From assembly GCA_947178145.1 (NCBI GenBank), contig CAMWXE010000027.1:1-58982 (forward strand): a stretch of DNA of 58,982 nt, read 5' to 3'. The notes beneath the pieces are model-generated. The model was not told the origin of the DNA. It worked only from the letters and a program-made list of their open reading frames with translations, and ran no database searches. The DNA is from an uncultured Lachnospiraceae bacterium. GTDB taxonomy: Bacteria > Bacillota > Clostridia > Lachnospirales > Lachnospiraceae. Every line of letters begins with the position of its first letter. Position 1 is the first letter of the stretch. The translations under genes were made by a program, and so were the position numbers. Shown piece by piece: positions 1-8,269 of the stretch.

Positions 1-1
1 T

Positions 2-79
2 ATCGGAGAAATAGACAAGTCAAGATGTGTCACTTATTTTTCTACAGTTCCTAAAAGGGGAATTCAAGTAAAAAAATAG
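2..79 (+). CDS. C-terminal tail of an unidentified protein (partial)
   Basis: An open frame enters from the left edge and ends at TAG 77-79, giving 25 residues with a basic end (GIQVKK). No family can be recognised from so little. The composition is AT-rich like the next 1.4 kb. It could be a chance open frame. Confidence 0.3.
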   Translation: MGEIDKSRCVTYFSTVPKRGIQVKK

Positions 80-139
80 ATTGTAGGAAATGTCTTTTAA
101 ATATATAATATTAAGAAAAAGGCGTTTCAGCCATGAAAC

Positions 140-370
140 ATGGGTCAGGATTTAATCTTACGGAAGGAGAGGCTGAGATGGGTAAGGCAGAAGGAGATTC
201 TGCAGTTCTTATTAGATATGATAGAACGTTTTATGCAGCCTGGTTCTGTGGAAGAGAAAACGCACCTAACTTCAAATAGGATTGGGATAGCAAAGGGACA
301 AGATTTGTATGATGATGATTTTGATGAAACGAATCCTGAGATTGAAAAAATGTTTGGGGGGATAGAATGA
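140..370 (+). pseudogene. Decayed Phd/YefM-type antitoxin remnant
   Basis: The frame encodes 76 residues. Only the last ~32 look like a protein family: RIGIAKG followed by an acidic DDDFDETNPEIEKMF tail, which resembles the C-terminus of antitoxins paired with PIN-domain toxins. The first ~45 residues do not look like the usual DNA-binding N-terminus and there is no convincing ribosome site, so the gene appears rearranged or truncated at its 5' side. Its stop overlaps the ATG of the PIN remnant by four bases (ATGA), the usual coupling of such pairs. The family call rests on the tail and on the neighbour. Confidence 0.4.
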
Positions 371-432
371 AACTGCTATTGGATACGCATATAACATTAT
401 CTAAATTTGTCGGAAAGTTGCAAAGAGCGTAA
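367..432 (+). pseudogene. PIN-domain toxin remnant (VapC-like N-terminus only)
   Basis: The frame reads MKLLLDTHI and then twelve unrelated residues before TAA. MKLLLDTH is the characteristic start of PIN-domain ribonuclease toxins, where the Asp is the first metal ligand; a complete toxin is about 125-135 residues. Only 21 residues remain, so nearly all of the catalytic domain has been deleted. It overlaps the antitoxin-like frame by four bases and is followed after 21 bases by the BtrH-like gene, whose ribosome site TTTGGAGG sits directly after the remnant. Confidence 0.45.
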
Positions 433-453
433 AATCGGTGTTTGGAGGAATGA

Positions 454-1530
454 ATGTCAAGAAAAATTATAGAGATAAAACATCATCTTTCAAGTGGATG
501 CTGTATGTGTAGTGGAATTGAGGATTTATATGCAACAAGAACAAATCAATCCATTCCAGAGGGTTTTCTTCTTGCATTGGGAAGTTTTGGTGAAACTGTT
601 TTCATTAAAATGAATAATAGTGAAAAGCCATATATGTTCAGCGCAAATGATGCAAGACCAAAAACAGTATATGAAAATTTAAAAGAAGAATTAGGTTTAG
701 ATTATAAAATTATTGGTGGAACAACTGTAAAATATGCCAAAAAGTCTATTAAAAATGAAATTGATGAAGGCAATCCTGTTGTTTTAGGTCCATTGGATAT
801 GTTTTATTTGCCCTATCTGAAAATGTACCATGTTGAACATATACCTATACATTATGTTATGATGACTGGATATGATGAAGAAAAGAATTGTGTTTTGATA
901 TATGATTGCGACCGGGAAGATATGATAGAACTTGCCATTAGTGATTTAGAACTGGCTTGGAATATTGAGAAAAATGGGGTGGGCGATAAAAACGGATTTA
1001 TAAAAATTCGGTTGGGTGACAATCTGCCCGATAAATATGCACTTAGTCGTAATTGTCTGTTGAAAAAAGCAGAAAGACAATTTAGAGAAAAACCGAATAT
1101 TCTTGGAATTTCTGCCTACGAAAAAATTGCAAAAGAACTTCCGAAATGGAAAAAGAAATTTTCAGAAGAAGATTACAGAAAAGCCCTTATTTCTATTACT
1201 GAATATATGGGGAAAGTGCCTAAAGTGCCAAATGAGATTATGGGAGTGAAAGAAGCTGATATACCATACTGTGCAAATTATGACAGGCTTGCAGAGATTA
1301 TCCATGAATTAGGACAGGAATATAAGCAGGATAATTGGATAAAGTCTGCGGAACTGTTTGATAGATGTGGGAAAAATATCGAAACGATTGTTACATACGT
1401 TGTGCAGTATTGCTGTAATCAAGTTGACAGAATAGATGAACTTCCTAACTTGTTTCTTGAAAATGCTAATTATGCAAAAGAAGCCTATCGGTTAATTCAA
1501 CATGGGCATTCCCCTGAGGGATTTCACTGA
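454..1530 (+). CDS. BtrH_N / DUF4872 family protein
   Basis: The product has 358 residues and no signal peptide or membrane segment. The N-terminal half has features of the BtrH N-terminal domain: a Cys pair near residues 17-19 (GCCMCSG), an EGFLLALGSFGE block, and a GNPVVLGPLDMFYLPY...HYVMMTGYD segment typical of papain/C39-like folds. The second half matches the all-helical DUF4872 style. BtrH of butirosin biosynthesis moves an acyl group from a carrier protein to an aminoglycoside, but most relatives have no known substrate, and no carrier protein or NRPS gene is visible here. TTTGGAGG lies 8 bases before ATG 454. Codon use is strongly AT-biased, unlike genes from 1767 on, suggesting transfer. 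Family assignment is likely; the reaction is unknown. Confidence 0.65.
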   Translation: MSRKIIEIKHHLSSGCCMCSGIEDLYATRTNQSIPEGFLLALGSFGETVFIKMNNSEKPYMFSANDARPKTVYENLKEELGLDYKIIGGTTVKYAKKSIKNEIDEGNPVVLGPLDMFYLPYLKMYHVEHIPIHYVMMTGYDEEKNCVLIYDCDREDMIELAISDLELAWNIEKNGVGDKNGFIKIRLGDNLPDKYALSRNCLLKKAERQFREKPNILGISAYEKIAKELPKWKKKFSEEDYRKALISITEYMGKVPKVPNEIMGVKEADIPYCANYDRLAEIIHELGQEYKQDNWIKSAELFDRCGKNIETIVTYVVQYCCNQVDRIDELPNLFLENANYAKEAYRLIQHGHSPEGFH

Positions 1531-1737
1531 GTATTTCAAAGGCGTTACCGCCTGGCCGAACAGATGGAAATCTGCTCTGAGCAACTCGGACTTTTCAGTA
1601 AATCTTTCTTTCAAGTACAGTTATTGCGAATCAATAACATAATCAATCAGGATTCCAACCGCACAGGTGGAAATAAGGGAGAATTTAATCGTGTTGACCT
1701 TTTTAAAGTTTCTGGATATACTCTATCTAGGTCATGA
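1531..1737 (+). other. In-frame open tail after the BtrH-like stop, possible gene remnant
   Basis: Directly after the TGA at 1528-1530 the same frame stays open for 68 codons to TGA 1735-1737. It has a protein-like composition (for example RYRLAEQMEICSEQLGLF) but no start codon with a ribosome site. It may be the fossil of a neighbouring gene cut when the AT-rich segment was inserted. No other gene is seen between 1531 and 1766. Confidence 0.2.
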
Positions 1738-1766
1738 AAATTAGGATACAGAAATGAGTTGATACA

Positions 1767-2486
1767 ATGGTACAGATTGCAGTTTGCGACGATGATGAGT
1801 GTGCGGTCAGGGCACACAAAAAAGTGGCAGAGGAATGCCTGAGACAGTGTGGAATCGCTGGGAAGCTCACAGCCTACACTGACAGCGGCAACCTGCTCTA
1901 TGACATTACAGAGGACAAATTTCATTATGATCTGATTTTGCTGGATATCGAGATGCCCGGCAGTACTGGCATGGACCTTGCACAGAAGATCAAGCCGTTT
2001 TTGCCCGACATAAAAATAATATTTATCACTTCCCATATTGAGTACGCGATCGATGCCTTCGAGCTGTCCATCTTTCGCTATGTGCCCAAGGATGAGATCG
2101 CCAGGAGACTGCCCGGCGCGATTATCGATGCCCTGAAACTGATCGATTTGGAAGAGGGAAAAGTGTATACAATCCGCACAAACAGCAGACTTGAAAAAAT
2201 ACCGTTCAAAGACATATTTTATATCGAGCGCGACGGCAAATATGCCAGCATTACAGCGGCCGGCGGTGTGTCGAAGGTGCGCAGGAGTTTGCAGCAGGTC
2301 TATGAGGAGCTGGGGGCGGAGGAATTCCTCTACATTGACCGGGGCTGCATTGTCAACGTGATACACATTATGCAGGTGAAGGACGGACAGGCTGTGTTGA
2401 AAAACGGGGTGTCGCTCCCTGTCAGCCGCTCGCATCTGCAGGGCGTGAAGGAGCGCATTAACGCATACTGGGGGAGCCACATATGA
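1767..2486 (+). CDS. LytTR-family response regulator (AgrA/ComE-like)
   Basis: Cytoplasmic two-component regulator of 239 residues. Residues 1-120 form a receiver with the acidic pocket CDDDE at 7-11, phosphoacceptor Asp60 in LILLDIEMPG, the FITSH switch near 88 and the conserved Lys in VPKDE. Residues ~135-235 form a LytTR DNA-binding domain (KIPFKDIFYIERDGKYASI, then FLYIDRGCIVNVIHI). LytTR proteins bind paired 9-bp direct repeats and usually control peptide-signal, bacteriocin or immunity genes. The gene overlaps the sensor kinase by four bases. No good Shine-Dalgarno precedes the ATG, and no alternative start looks better. The likely target is the small protein/ABC transporter operon 180 bp beyond the kinase. 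Confidence 0.9.
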   Translation: MVQIAVCDDDECAVRAHKKVAEECLRQCGIAGKLTAYTDSGNLLYDITEDKFHYDLILLDIEMPGSTGMDLAQKIKPFLPDIKIIFITSHIEYAIDAFELSIFRYVPKDEIARRLPGAIIDALKLIDLEEGKVYTIRTNSRLEKIPFKDIFYIERDGKYASITAAGGVSKVRRSLQQVYEELGAEEFLYIDRGCIVNVIHIMQVKDGQAVLKNGVSLPVSRSHLQGVKERINAYWGSHI

Positions 2487-3781
2487 CAGAAGTGCTAAAA
2501 ATGCTTTGTGACGCGGGCTGTGGAAGTGTGCGTGTCATCGTCTGTCTGTTTCTTATCACACGCCTTTTATCTGTGCAGAGACCACAAAAGAAAAGCATTG
2601 TGGCGGGAGCGGCAGGTGTGGTGTTTATCACAGTCTTTTTGTCGCTGACAGGACTTTCAGGCTTTTACCGGATGGTGCCGGAAGTGCTTCTGATTGCTCT
2701 TTGTGCCAACCGGCTGCAGCAGGCAGACATGCGGATGAGTCTGTTCGTTGGTGTCTTTTATGAGATTGCAGTCTCTTTCTGGCAGTTTCTTGTGGTGTCC
2801 GGTATAGGGATTTTGTTTCGTTCGTCGGCGTTCTTCGATGGTGGTACATGGGGCGGACAGGCTGTCATCTGTCTGTTTCATGTGCTGCTCATTGTCCTGG
2901 CGTTTTGTCTGCTCAATCAGCAGAATATAGCAGGAAAAGATGCGTTTCGCGCTGCCTCTGCAGTTGTTCTGGCGGGATTTCTGGCGGTGATTACCCTGTC
3001 GGAGCAGACGATTCTTGAAATTCCAGAGGATACACTCGATCTGTGGACGATTCTGGCGGTTGTCCTGATGATGTCTGTGCTGGTATACAATATGAACCGA
3101 CAGTACGAAGCGGAAAGGGAACTGGCAAAGCTCAAGGCCGGGCAGGCCGAGCTGCTGGAGCGGGATTACACTGCACTGAGCAGGGTCTACGCAGCCAACG
3201 CAAAGCTGTTTCATGATTTTCACAATCACGTCGGCGCATTGCGCCAACTTCTCGCCCATGAGAAATACAGGGAGGCAGTGCAGTATCTGGATGAACTGCA
3301 GGCACCGGTCCGCGAGATGGCGGATACAGTCTGGACAGGAGATGAGACGCTGGATTATCTCATCAACAGCAAAGCTGCGTCAGCTGCATCTGACCACATT
3401 GATTTTCAGGTGCAGGTTGAGTTTCCGCGTCACATGGATATCCAAAGTGCGGACTTGTGCGCGATATTGGGAAATCTGCTGGACAATGCGCTGGAAGCTG
3501 CCCGACAGGTGCCCGCAGGTCAGCAGCGCTTTGTCAGGCTTGCCGTCCGCCGCATTCATCAGATGCTGGTGATCAAGGTAGAGAACTCCTGTACGGCTGC
3601 GCCAATACAGGAAGACGGGGCACTGAAAACGACCAAGACTGATGGTGGGCTGCATGGATGGGGACTGAAAAGTGCACGGACTGCGGCGGAGAAATATGAC
3701 GGCATGCTGCAGACTGCATGCGCAGGCGGCGTATTTCGGGCGGTTGCAACATTGTCGTATCAAGGCATTACAATAGAATAA
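2483..3781 (+). CDS. GHKL-type sensor histidine kinase (AgrC-like)
   Basis: Membrane sensor of 432 residues. About six hydrophobic segments occupy residues 1-200, followed by a coiled linker and a dimerisation helix with the phospho-acceptor box FHDFHNHVGALRQLL near 245. The GHKL ATPase follows: N-box NLLDNALEAA near 335 and G-box GWGLKSA near 392. This layout belongs to the HPK10 class that senses extracellular peptides together with LytTR regulators. No agrB/agrD-like peptide genes are visible, so the ligand is unknown. Start ATG overlaps the regulator stop (ATGA), indicating translational coupling. Confidence 0.88.
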   Translation: MTEVLKMLCDAGCGSVRVIVCLFLITRLLSVQRPQKKSIVAGAAGVVFITVFLSLTGLSGFYRMVPEVLLIALCANRLQQADMRMSLFVGVFYEIAVSFWQFLVVSGIGILFRSSAFFDGGTWGGQAVICLFHVLLIVLAFCLLNQQNIAGKDAFRAASAVVLAGFLAVITLSEQTILEIPEDTLDLWTILAVVLMMSVLVYNMNRQYEAERELAKLKAGQAELLERDYTALSRVYAANAKLFHDFHNHVGALRQLLAHEKYREAVQYLDELQAPVREMADTVWTGDETLDYLINSKAASAASDHIDFQVQVEFPRHMDIQSADLCAILGNLLDNALEAARQVPAGQQRFVRLAVRRIHQMLVIKVENSCTAAPIQEDGALKTTKTDGGLHGWGLKSARTAAEKYDGMLQTACAGGVFRAVATLSYQGITIE

Positions 3782-3792
3782 AGAAGAAATCG

Positions 3793-3820
3793 CTGCGGGA
3801 TCTTTTTATCCCGCAGTTAT
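3793..3820 (+). terminator. Rho-independent terminator after the sensor kinase
   Basis: Arms CTGCGGGAT (3793-3801) and ATCCCGCAG (3808-3816) are perfect complements around a six-base loop, followed by TTATTTT. It separates the two-component operon from the downstream ABC operon. Confidence 0.75.
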
Positions 3821-3853
3821 TTTGTGGTCAAAAACCTACCGTTTGCGGACAGT

Positions 3854-3883
3854 TTGGCATGCGGCGTCTCTTTCGGTTAAAAT
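3854..3883 (+). promoter_or_regulatory. Putative sigma-A promoter of the small protein/ABC operon
   Basis: TTGGCA (3854-3859), an 18-base spacer and TAAAAT (3878-3883) lie 80 bases before the small membrane gene. Two related hexamers, ACCGTT at 3838 and ACAGTT at 3849, sit one helical turn apart just upstream of and touching the -35 element. LytTR half-sites contain a similar GTT core, though the usual start-to-start distance is ~21 bp. Binding by the 1767 regulator is inference. Confidence 0.45.
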
Positions 3884-3962
3884 AAAAATGTAACAGGGAA
3901 ATGACTCTGCTGACCATGGTATCAGGAAGGCAGATGCAGAATTTTTACAGGAGGAATAAGTG

Positions 3963-4130
3963 ATGCGTCATGTATATATTCGTGGAATTTTGGGTTTGAT
4001 TTGGATCGCAGCAGCTGTTTTTGGCGGTGTACAGGGAAGGGTGGAGATGGCAGCGTTCTATATTCTGATGGGCGGTGTGTGTCTGTATTCGGCTTACGCT
4101 ATGTGGAAGAAGGGAAAGGATCATGATTAA
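3963..4130 (+). CDS. Small two-helix membrane protein, 55 residues
   Basis: ATG 3963 is preceded by ACAGGAGGAATAAG, a strong ribosome site. The product has two hydrophobic segments (about residues 8-22 and 29-47) around a short charged loop and ends in KKGKDHD. The stop region overlaps the ATG of the ABC ATPase (4123) by eight bases, so the two are translationally coupled. No family is recognised. Position as first gene of an ABC operon next to a LytTR/GHKL pair suggests an accessory or immunity-type peptide of the transporter. Confidence 0.7.
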   Translation: MRHVYIRGILGLIWIAAAVFGGVQGRVEMAAFYILMGGVCLYSAYAMWKKGKDHD

Positions 4131-4845
4131 GACAAATCCGATACTGCGCGTACAGAATCTAAGTGCATGGTATAGCAGTGGGAAGAAGGTCCTGGCGGAC
4201 TTTTCTATCGAACTGCGGGAACATGAAGCGGTGGGGCTGATTGGCCTGAACGGGGCAGGAAAAACCACATTTTTAAAAGTTCTGTCAGGGCTTTTGCCCA
4301 CATGCTCTGCAGAGGAGATCTGCTTTTGCGGACGAGACGTGAAATGGCGGGATAATGCGTTTAAAATGTGCCGTTACACGGTGTTTGCGGAGGACAGCTC
4401 ATTTCAGTATTTCACATTTCGGGAATATCTGTCATACGTTTCCGCGGCGTATCGCCGGACGAGACTGGATATGAGTGCGGTATCTGCACTCATACAGGGA
4501 TTTCACTTTGAGGATTACACAGATATTTTGTTGAAAGACTTGTCAACCGGCAATAAGAAAAAGGCATTTTTGATAACTGCGTTTGCGTTAAAGCCTGAAT
4601 TGCTTTTGCTTGACGAGCCCGTAAATGGATTGGATTTTCAGAGTACAGAATTTTTGTATCAGCAGATTGCAGGATATAAGGCCTATGGCACAGTTCTGTT
4701 TTCATCGCACATCCTGGAAAGTATTACACTGACTTCTGACAGGGTGCTGGTTTTGGAGGAGGGGCGTATCCGGCAGACCTTTGAGGGGGAGCAATGGAAC
4801 GCCACAGAGATTCGGGAGGCACTGCGCTGTGAAAATGATGGTTAA
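4123..4845 (+). CDS. ABC transporter ATP-binding protein
   Basis: Start placed at ATG 4123, after AGGGAAAGGA and overlapping the small protein gene; this gives 240 residues and a normal N-terminus (ILRVQNLSAWY). Walker A is GLNGAGKT at 41-48, Walker B LLLLDEPVNGLD, and the H-loop LFSSHIL. The signature motif is LSTGNKKK instead of LSGGQ, a variant common in exporters of the CcmA/drug-immunity group. It overlaps the permease gene by eleven bases. It would power the 389-residue membrane partner encoded next, with substrate unknown but possibly an antimicrobial or signal peptide given the adjacent two-component pair. Confidence 0.9.
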   Translation: MIKTNPILRVQNLSAWYSSGKKVLADFSIELREHEAVGLIGLNGAGKTTFLKVLSGLLPTCSAEEICFCGRDVKWRDNAFKMCRYTVFAEDSSFQYFTFREYLSYVSAAYRRTRLDMSAVSALIQGFHFEDYTDILLKDLSTGNKKKAFLITAFALKPELLLLDEPVNGLDFQSTEFLYQQIAGYKAYGTVLFSSHILESITLTSDRVLVLEEGRIRQTFEGEQWNATEIREALRCENDG

Positions 4846-6004
4846 GATTTTTGCAAAAAAGCTTTTTGGTGTAAAATATGAGCAGCTGAGTAAGGCATTT
4901 TTGATAAACAGTATCGTGTTTCTAGGACTGCATACCGCCGGGTACAGGTTAAGGATTGCACCTTTTATATTGAATCTCATGGTCAGTACTTTCAGCGCAG
5001 GTGTGATGTGGCGGGCGTTGGCATCGGAGGACAATGCTGCCAATCTGAAAAATCTGTTTATGCTTCCATTTGGAGCGCGGACGTTTGTGTTCTCTTATGT
5101 GTCTGCTCTGGGAACATACACACTGCTCACAAAGACGATGGGTTTATTGGCGGTAGTGCTGGCGGTCTCGCCATGGAGCGGGACGGAGACTCTGTGGCAC
5201 TTTTCCTGTGCAGTAGTCTGTGCGGCCAATGCCATTCTTGTGACGGCCTGCGTTTATGCATGGAAAAAATGCCGGTGTGTGGGCGTGCTCTGGGGTGGGG
5301 CTGTTATTGCGGCTGTATTTTTGCTGGGAGATACAATTTATTTCTTGCTGATGATGGCGGGGAACGGTCTTCTGTCGGTTTTGATTCTGGCAGGAACTGA
5401 CGCATATGCATTTTACCGTCAGGACAGCAAGGGCAGACATACCGTAAAGGGCAGCAGTTGTCATTCGGTGTGGCGCTATCTGTTTCGTTATCTCACCGCC
5501 CATAAGAATTATATGATGAATACGGTAGTGCTATGGGGTGCTGCCTGTGTGCTGCCATTCTTTTTCAGGCAGATTTTTGCACAGGATTTAGCTCCGATCA
5601 AAGGGCAGTTCGTCATGCCGGTTGGATTTGCAATTCTGTCTGTGAATACGCCGCTTGGTATCCTGCTGTCGTGCGCTCCGGCACTAGAGCAGGCTGTCCG
5701 TTTTCTGCCAGATCAGGGAAAAGCGTTCTGTGTACCTTATGCGCTGTTCCTGTTTTTATGCAGCATGACTGCGGATATCATCTTCCTTTGCAGCTTTCAG
5801 TTACAGATAGGCGGTGTCAACGCTGCAGCGGTGTTGACGGCGGCATTCTTTGCCTTGTTCAGCGCGGTTGGTTCTGTGCTGCTGGAGTGGTTTTTTCCGA
5901 TACGGGGATGGAAAATTGAAAGTGATCTCTGGCATCACCCGAGGAAATATGTTGTCCCGATTGCAATGCTTTTACTTGCGGGAGTGGTCGAGAACCTCTG
6001 CTGA
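4835..6004 (+). CDS. ABC transporter membrane protein
   Basis: Start at ATG 4835, inside the end of the ATPase gene; GTG 4829 and ATG 4838 are alternatives in the same frame. The product has 389 residues with about ten hydrophobic segments, for example FLINSIVFLGLHTAGY, LLTKTMGLLAVVLAVSPW and a C-terminal VVPIAMLLLAGVVENLC. No periplasmic binding domain is present, consistent with an exporter-type (ABC-2-like) permease. It is the last gene of the 3963-6004 operon. No sequence family is recognised with certainty. Confidence 0.75.
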   Translation: MMVKIFAKKLFGVKYEQLSKAFLINSIVFLGLHTAGYRLRIAPFILNLMVSTFSAGVMWRALASEDNAANLKNLFMLPFGARTFVFSYVSALGTYTLLTKTMGLLAVVLAVSPWSGTETLWHFSCAVVCAANAILVTACVYAWKKCRCVGVLWGGAVIAAVFLLGDTIYFLLMMAGNGLLSVLILAGTDAYAFYRQDSKGRHTVKGSSCHSVWRYLFRYLTAHKNYMMNTVVLWGAACVLPFFFRQIFAQDLAPIKGQFVMPVGFAILSVNTPLGILLSCAPALEQAVRFLPDQGKAFCVPYALFLFLCSMTADIIFLCSFQLQIGGVNAAAVLTAAFFALFSAVGSVLLEWFFPIRGWKIESDLWHHPRKYVVPIAMLLLAGVVENLC

Positions 6005-6035
6005 CAATGCACTCTGGGAAATCGGCAAGTGTGGG

Positions 6036-6063
6036 TTGAAAATGATATGGAATTTGTTATAAT
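6036..6063 (+). promoter_or_regulatory. Sigma-A promoter of the LRR lipoprotein gene
   Basis: TTGAAA (6036-6041), a 16-base spacer and a perfect TATAAT (6058-6063), 65 bases before the start codon. Confidence 0.7.
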
Positions 6064-6127
6064 TAGAATATCAATGAGGAAGAGGGGAAAAATGGCTGTA
6101 TGATGGAACGAGAAAGGGGAAACAGGA

Positions 6128-8269
6128 ATGAGTGACGGCAAAAGTAAATACCAATACAAAAACTTCTGCTGTGCCGTACTGTGCAGTTTGTTTTTTTGCG
6201 CATGCGGACGGGAGGCGGAGCCAACACTGGAAAGCACCACAGCACTGTCTGAAACGCTAACAGAGGCAGAGGAAACACATGCGACAGAGGGGATTCTGTC
6301 ACTGCCGGATTTATCGGAGGCTGAGAATGCCGACGAAGTGCTGGAACTGCTCATAGCGGACGAAGGCTTCCGGGAGTGCGTGCGCTATAGCGGTGAGCTT
6401 GGGATTGCGGAGGAATCTTCGCCGGAGACGATTCTGAGGGCGATGGAGAACTGTGAGAGTATTGTGCTGCGGGAGGATGCGTATAGCAATGCGATTAATT
6501 CGCTGGAGTCCCTGGCGCTTTTTCCGAACCTGAAACAGCTCGTAATTGATATCAGTGCATGGGATGATTCATCTATTGCGGATTTTACGCCCATTGCAAA
6601 GCTGTCACAATTACAGGGGGTCTATATCAGTTACGGAAAAGAAGAACAGATTGACCTTTCTTTTTTAGGGGAAATGCACACGATCACGGAGCTTTACCTG
6701 ACACAGTGCAGCATAGCAGATCTCTCGTTTCTGGAACAGATGCCACAACTGCAGCGCCTGTCCCTGTACGAGACGCCTGTGGAGGATCTGGCGGTGCTGG
6801 AGAAGCTTCCGGAGCTGGTCGAGCTGGCGCTCTCCGGCAATGAAAACGCAAAGCACATTGAGGCGGTGGGGACACTCACGAAGATGCAGGATTTGGGGAT
6901 GCAGTACTGCGGTATTGAGGATATCCGCTTCCTGAGCGGCCTGACAGAGCTGCGGGGCGTGAACTTGAACGGCAATGCTGTCAGGGATATTACTCCGCTT
7001 GCAGGCTTAGACAAGATGGAGCGTTTAGGGCTGGCTGGGAATCAAATCAGCGATATCTCAGCGATTGGAGGAATGGACAATCTGTTTGATTTGGCGCTGG
7101 ACGGAAATGAGATTCAGGATATCTCCGCTCTTGCAAATCTTCCGCACTTAAACCAGGTGGGGCTTTCGGACAACCAGATTGAAGATTTTTCACCGCTTGC
7201 GGGCAAGAAGGAACTGATGTATGCAGCAGTGTTTGGCAATCCCGCAAAGAGTATTGAGCCAGTATGGGAAGTGCCAATACTTTTGTATACAGACACCGGC
7301 GTTTCGGATGAGGAGGAAGCATGGATCGCGGACTGGCTGGAAGAGAATTATCCTGCAGTGGAAGAATTTGAGTGTATTGACTTTATTCAGGGAGATTTGG
7401 ATAATGACGGACGGGAGGATATCGCTTTTGTGGTGGACAGTGATACCTTTGATGTGTATGAGGAGGATTTTCCCGAGCGCATGCCGGATGACCGTCGCCT
7501 GTTTGTTCTGCTGCAGCAGAAGGATGGCTCGTGGCGGGAGACAGGGAATGTTCCGTCTTTGCGAAACAGCACTTCAGGCGGAATGCGCGGCGATCCTTAT
7601 CGTGGTGCTTTTATGGAGCCTGGACACCTATTGATCAGGATTGGGTGGGGGAGCAGCTTGGGCGCAGTAGAGACAGAAATTTATGAATATCAAAGCGGGG
7701 ACTTTCGCAAGGTGAAGACAATCAGTGCAGGAGATAGCAGCTATGCAGACGGTTATGATGTACTGATATTAGAGGAACAGACAAATACTTGGAAGCGCTA
7801 TGTGATTGCCATGGATGGTTATCGCATGGTGCGCGTGGATTTGGGAGATTCAGAGAATCGGATGCACAAGGCATTTCCGGAGATCGATCTGTTTGATATG
7901 TCCTATTATATTTATCGTGAAAAAATAGATACACAAATCACTGCGTCAGAAGCGTTGGATATTGTCTGTGCTGCAGAGATGGAGAATACCAGTTCTGCGG
8001 TTCGGGAAAGGCTTCCTTATGCGGACTGGCAGAAAGAGGGATATGAGCTTTTGACAGGGATAACGCTTCCAGAGTATTATTACGTTCTGCCAGAGACCAT
8101 GAGAGCAGCGGACGGCGATTTAAGCGAGTGGGAAGGCGACTACCTCTATTATGATAATATTGTGAGGGAGACTGACGGGATGCTTTACCATGTCATCTAT
8201 TACAAACGGGAAAATGAGAGCAGGAAAATGCTGCTGAATGATGTCACAGGAGAAATGAGGGCAGTCTGA
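6128..8269 (+). CDS. Internalin-like leucine-rich repeat lipoprotein
   Basis: Surface-exposed protein of 713 residues. A hydrophobic signal segment ends in LFFCAC, a plausible lipobox with Cys near residue 29, followed by a Glu/Thr-rich linker. Residues ~140-395 hold about ten 22-residue LRR units of the internalin type (for example LAGNQISDISAIGGMDNLFDL). After this comes DLDNDGREDIAFV near residue 425, a calcium-binding-like motif of FG-GAP/VCBS type, and a C-terminal region of unknown fold. AGGGGA precedes ATG 6128. It has its own promoter, so it is a separate transcription unit. Such proteins usually bind host or dietary ligands; the ligand is unknown. Confidence 0.82.
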   Translation: MSDGKSKYQYKNFCCAVLCSLFFCACGREAEPTLESTTALSETLTEAEETHATEGILSLPDLSEAENADEVLELLIADEGFRECVRYSGELGIAEESSPETILRAMENCESIVLREDAYSNAINSLESLALFPNLKQLVIDISAWDDSSIADFTPIAKLSQLQGVYISYGKEEQIDLSFLGEMHTITELYLTQCSIADLSFLEQMPQLQRLSLYETPVEDLAVLEKLPELVELALSGNENAKHIEAVGTLTKMQDLGMQYCGIEDIRFLSGLTELRGVNLNGNAVRDITPLAGLDKMERLGLAGNQISDISAIGGMDNLFDLALDGNEIQDISALANLPHLNQVGLSDNQIEDFSPLAGKKELMYAAVFGNPAKSIEPVWEVPILLYTDTGVSDEEEAWIADWLEENYPAVEEFECIDFIQGDLDNDGREDIAFVVDSDTFDVYEEDFPERMPDDRRLFVLLQQKDGSWRETGNVPSLRNSTSGGMRGDPYRGAFMEPGHLLIRIGWGSSLGAVETEIYEYQSGDFRKVKTISAGDSSYADGYDVLILEEQTNTWKRYVIAMDGYRMVRVDLGDSENRMHKAFPEIDLFDMSYYIYREKIDTQITASEALDIVCAAEMENTSSAVRERLPYADWQKEGYELLTGITLPEYYYVLPETMRAADGDLSEWEGDYLYYDNIVRETDGMLYHVIYYKRENESRKMLLNDVTGEMRAV

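Noticed and set aside
2657-3259. Minus-strand open frame opposite the sensor kinase
   Set aside because: It is opposite a well-supported kinase gene and has a low-complexity, Cys/Gln/His-rich translation.
4075-4122. Upstream start for the ABC ATPase
   Set aside because: It would add 16 residues overlapping the small membrane gene, without a ribosome site; ATG 4123 has a good one.
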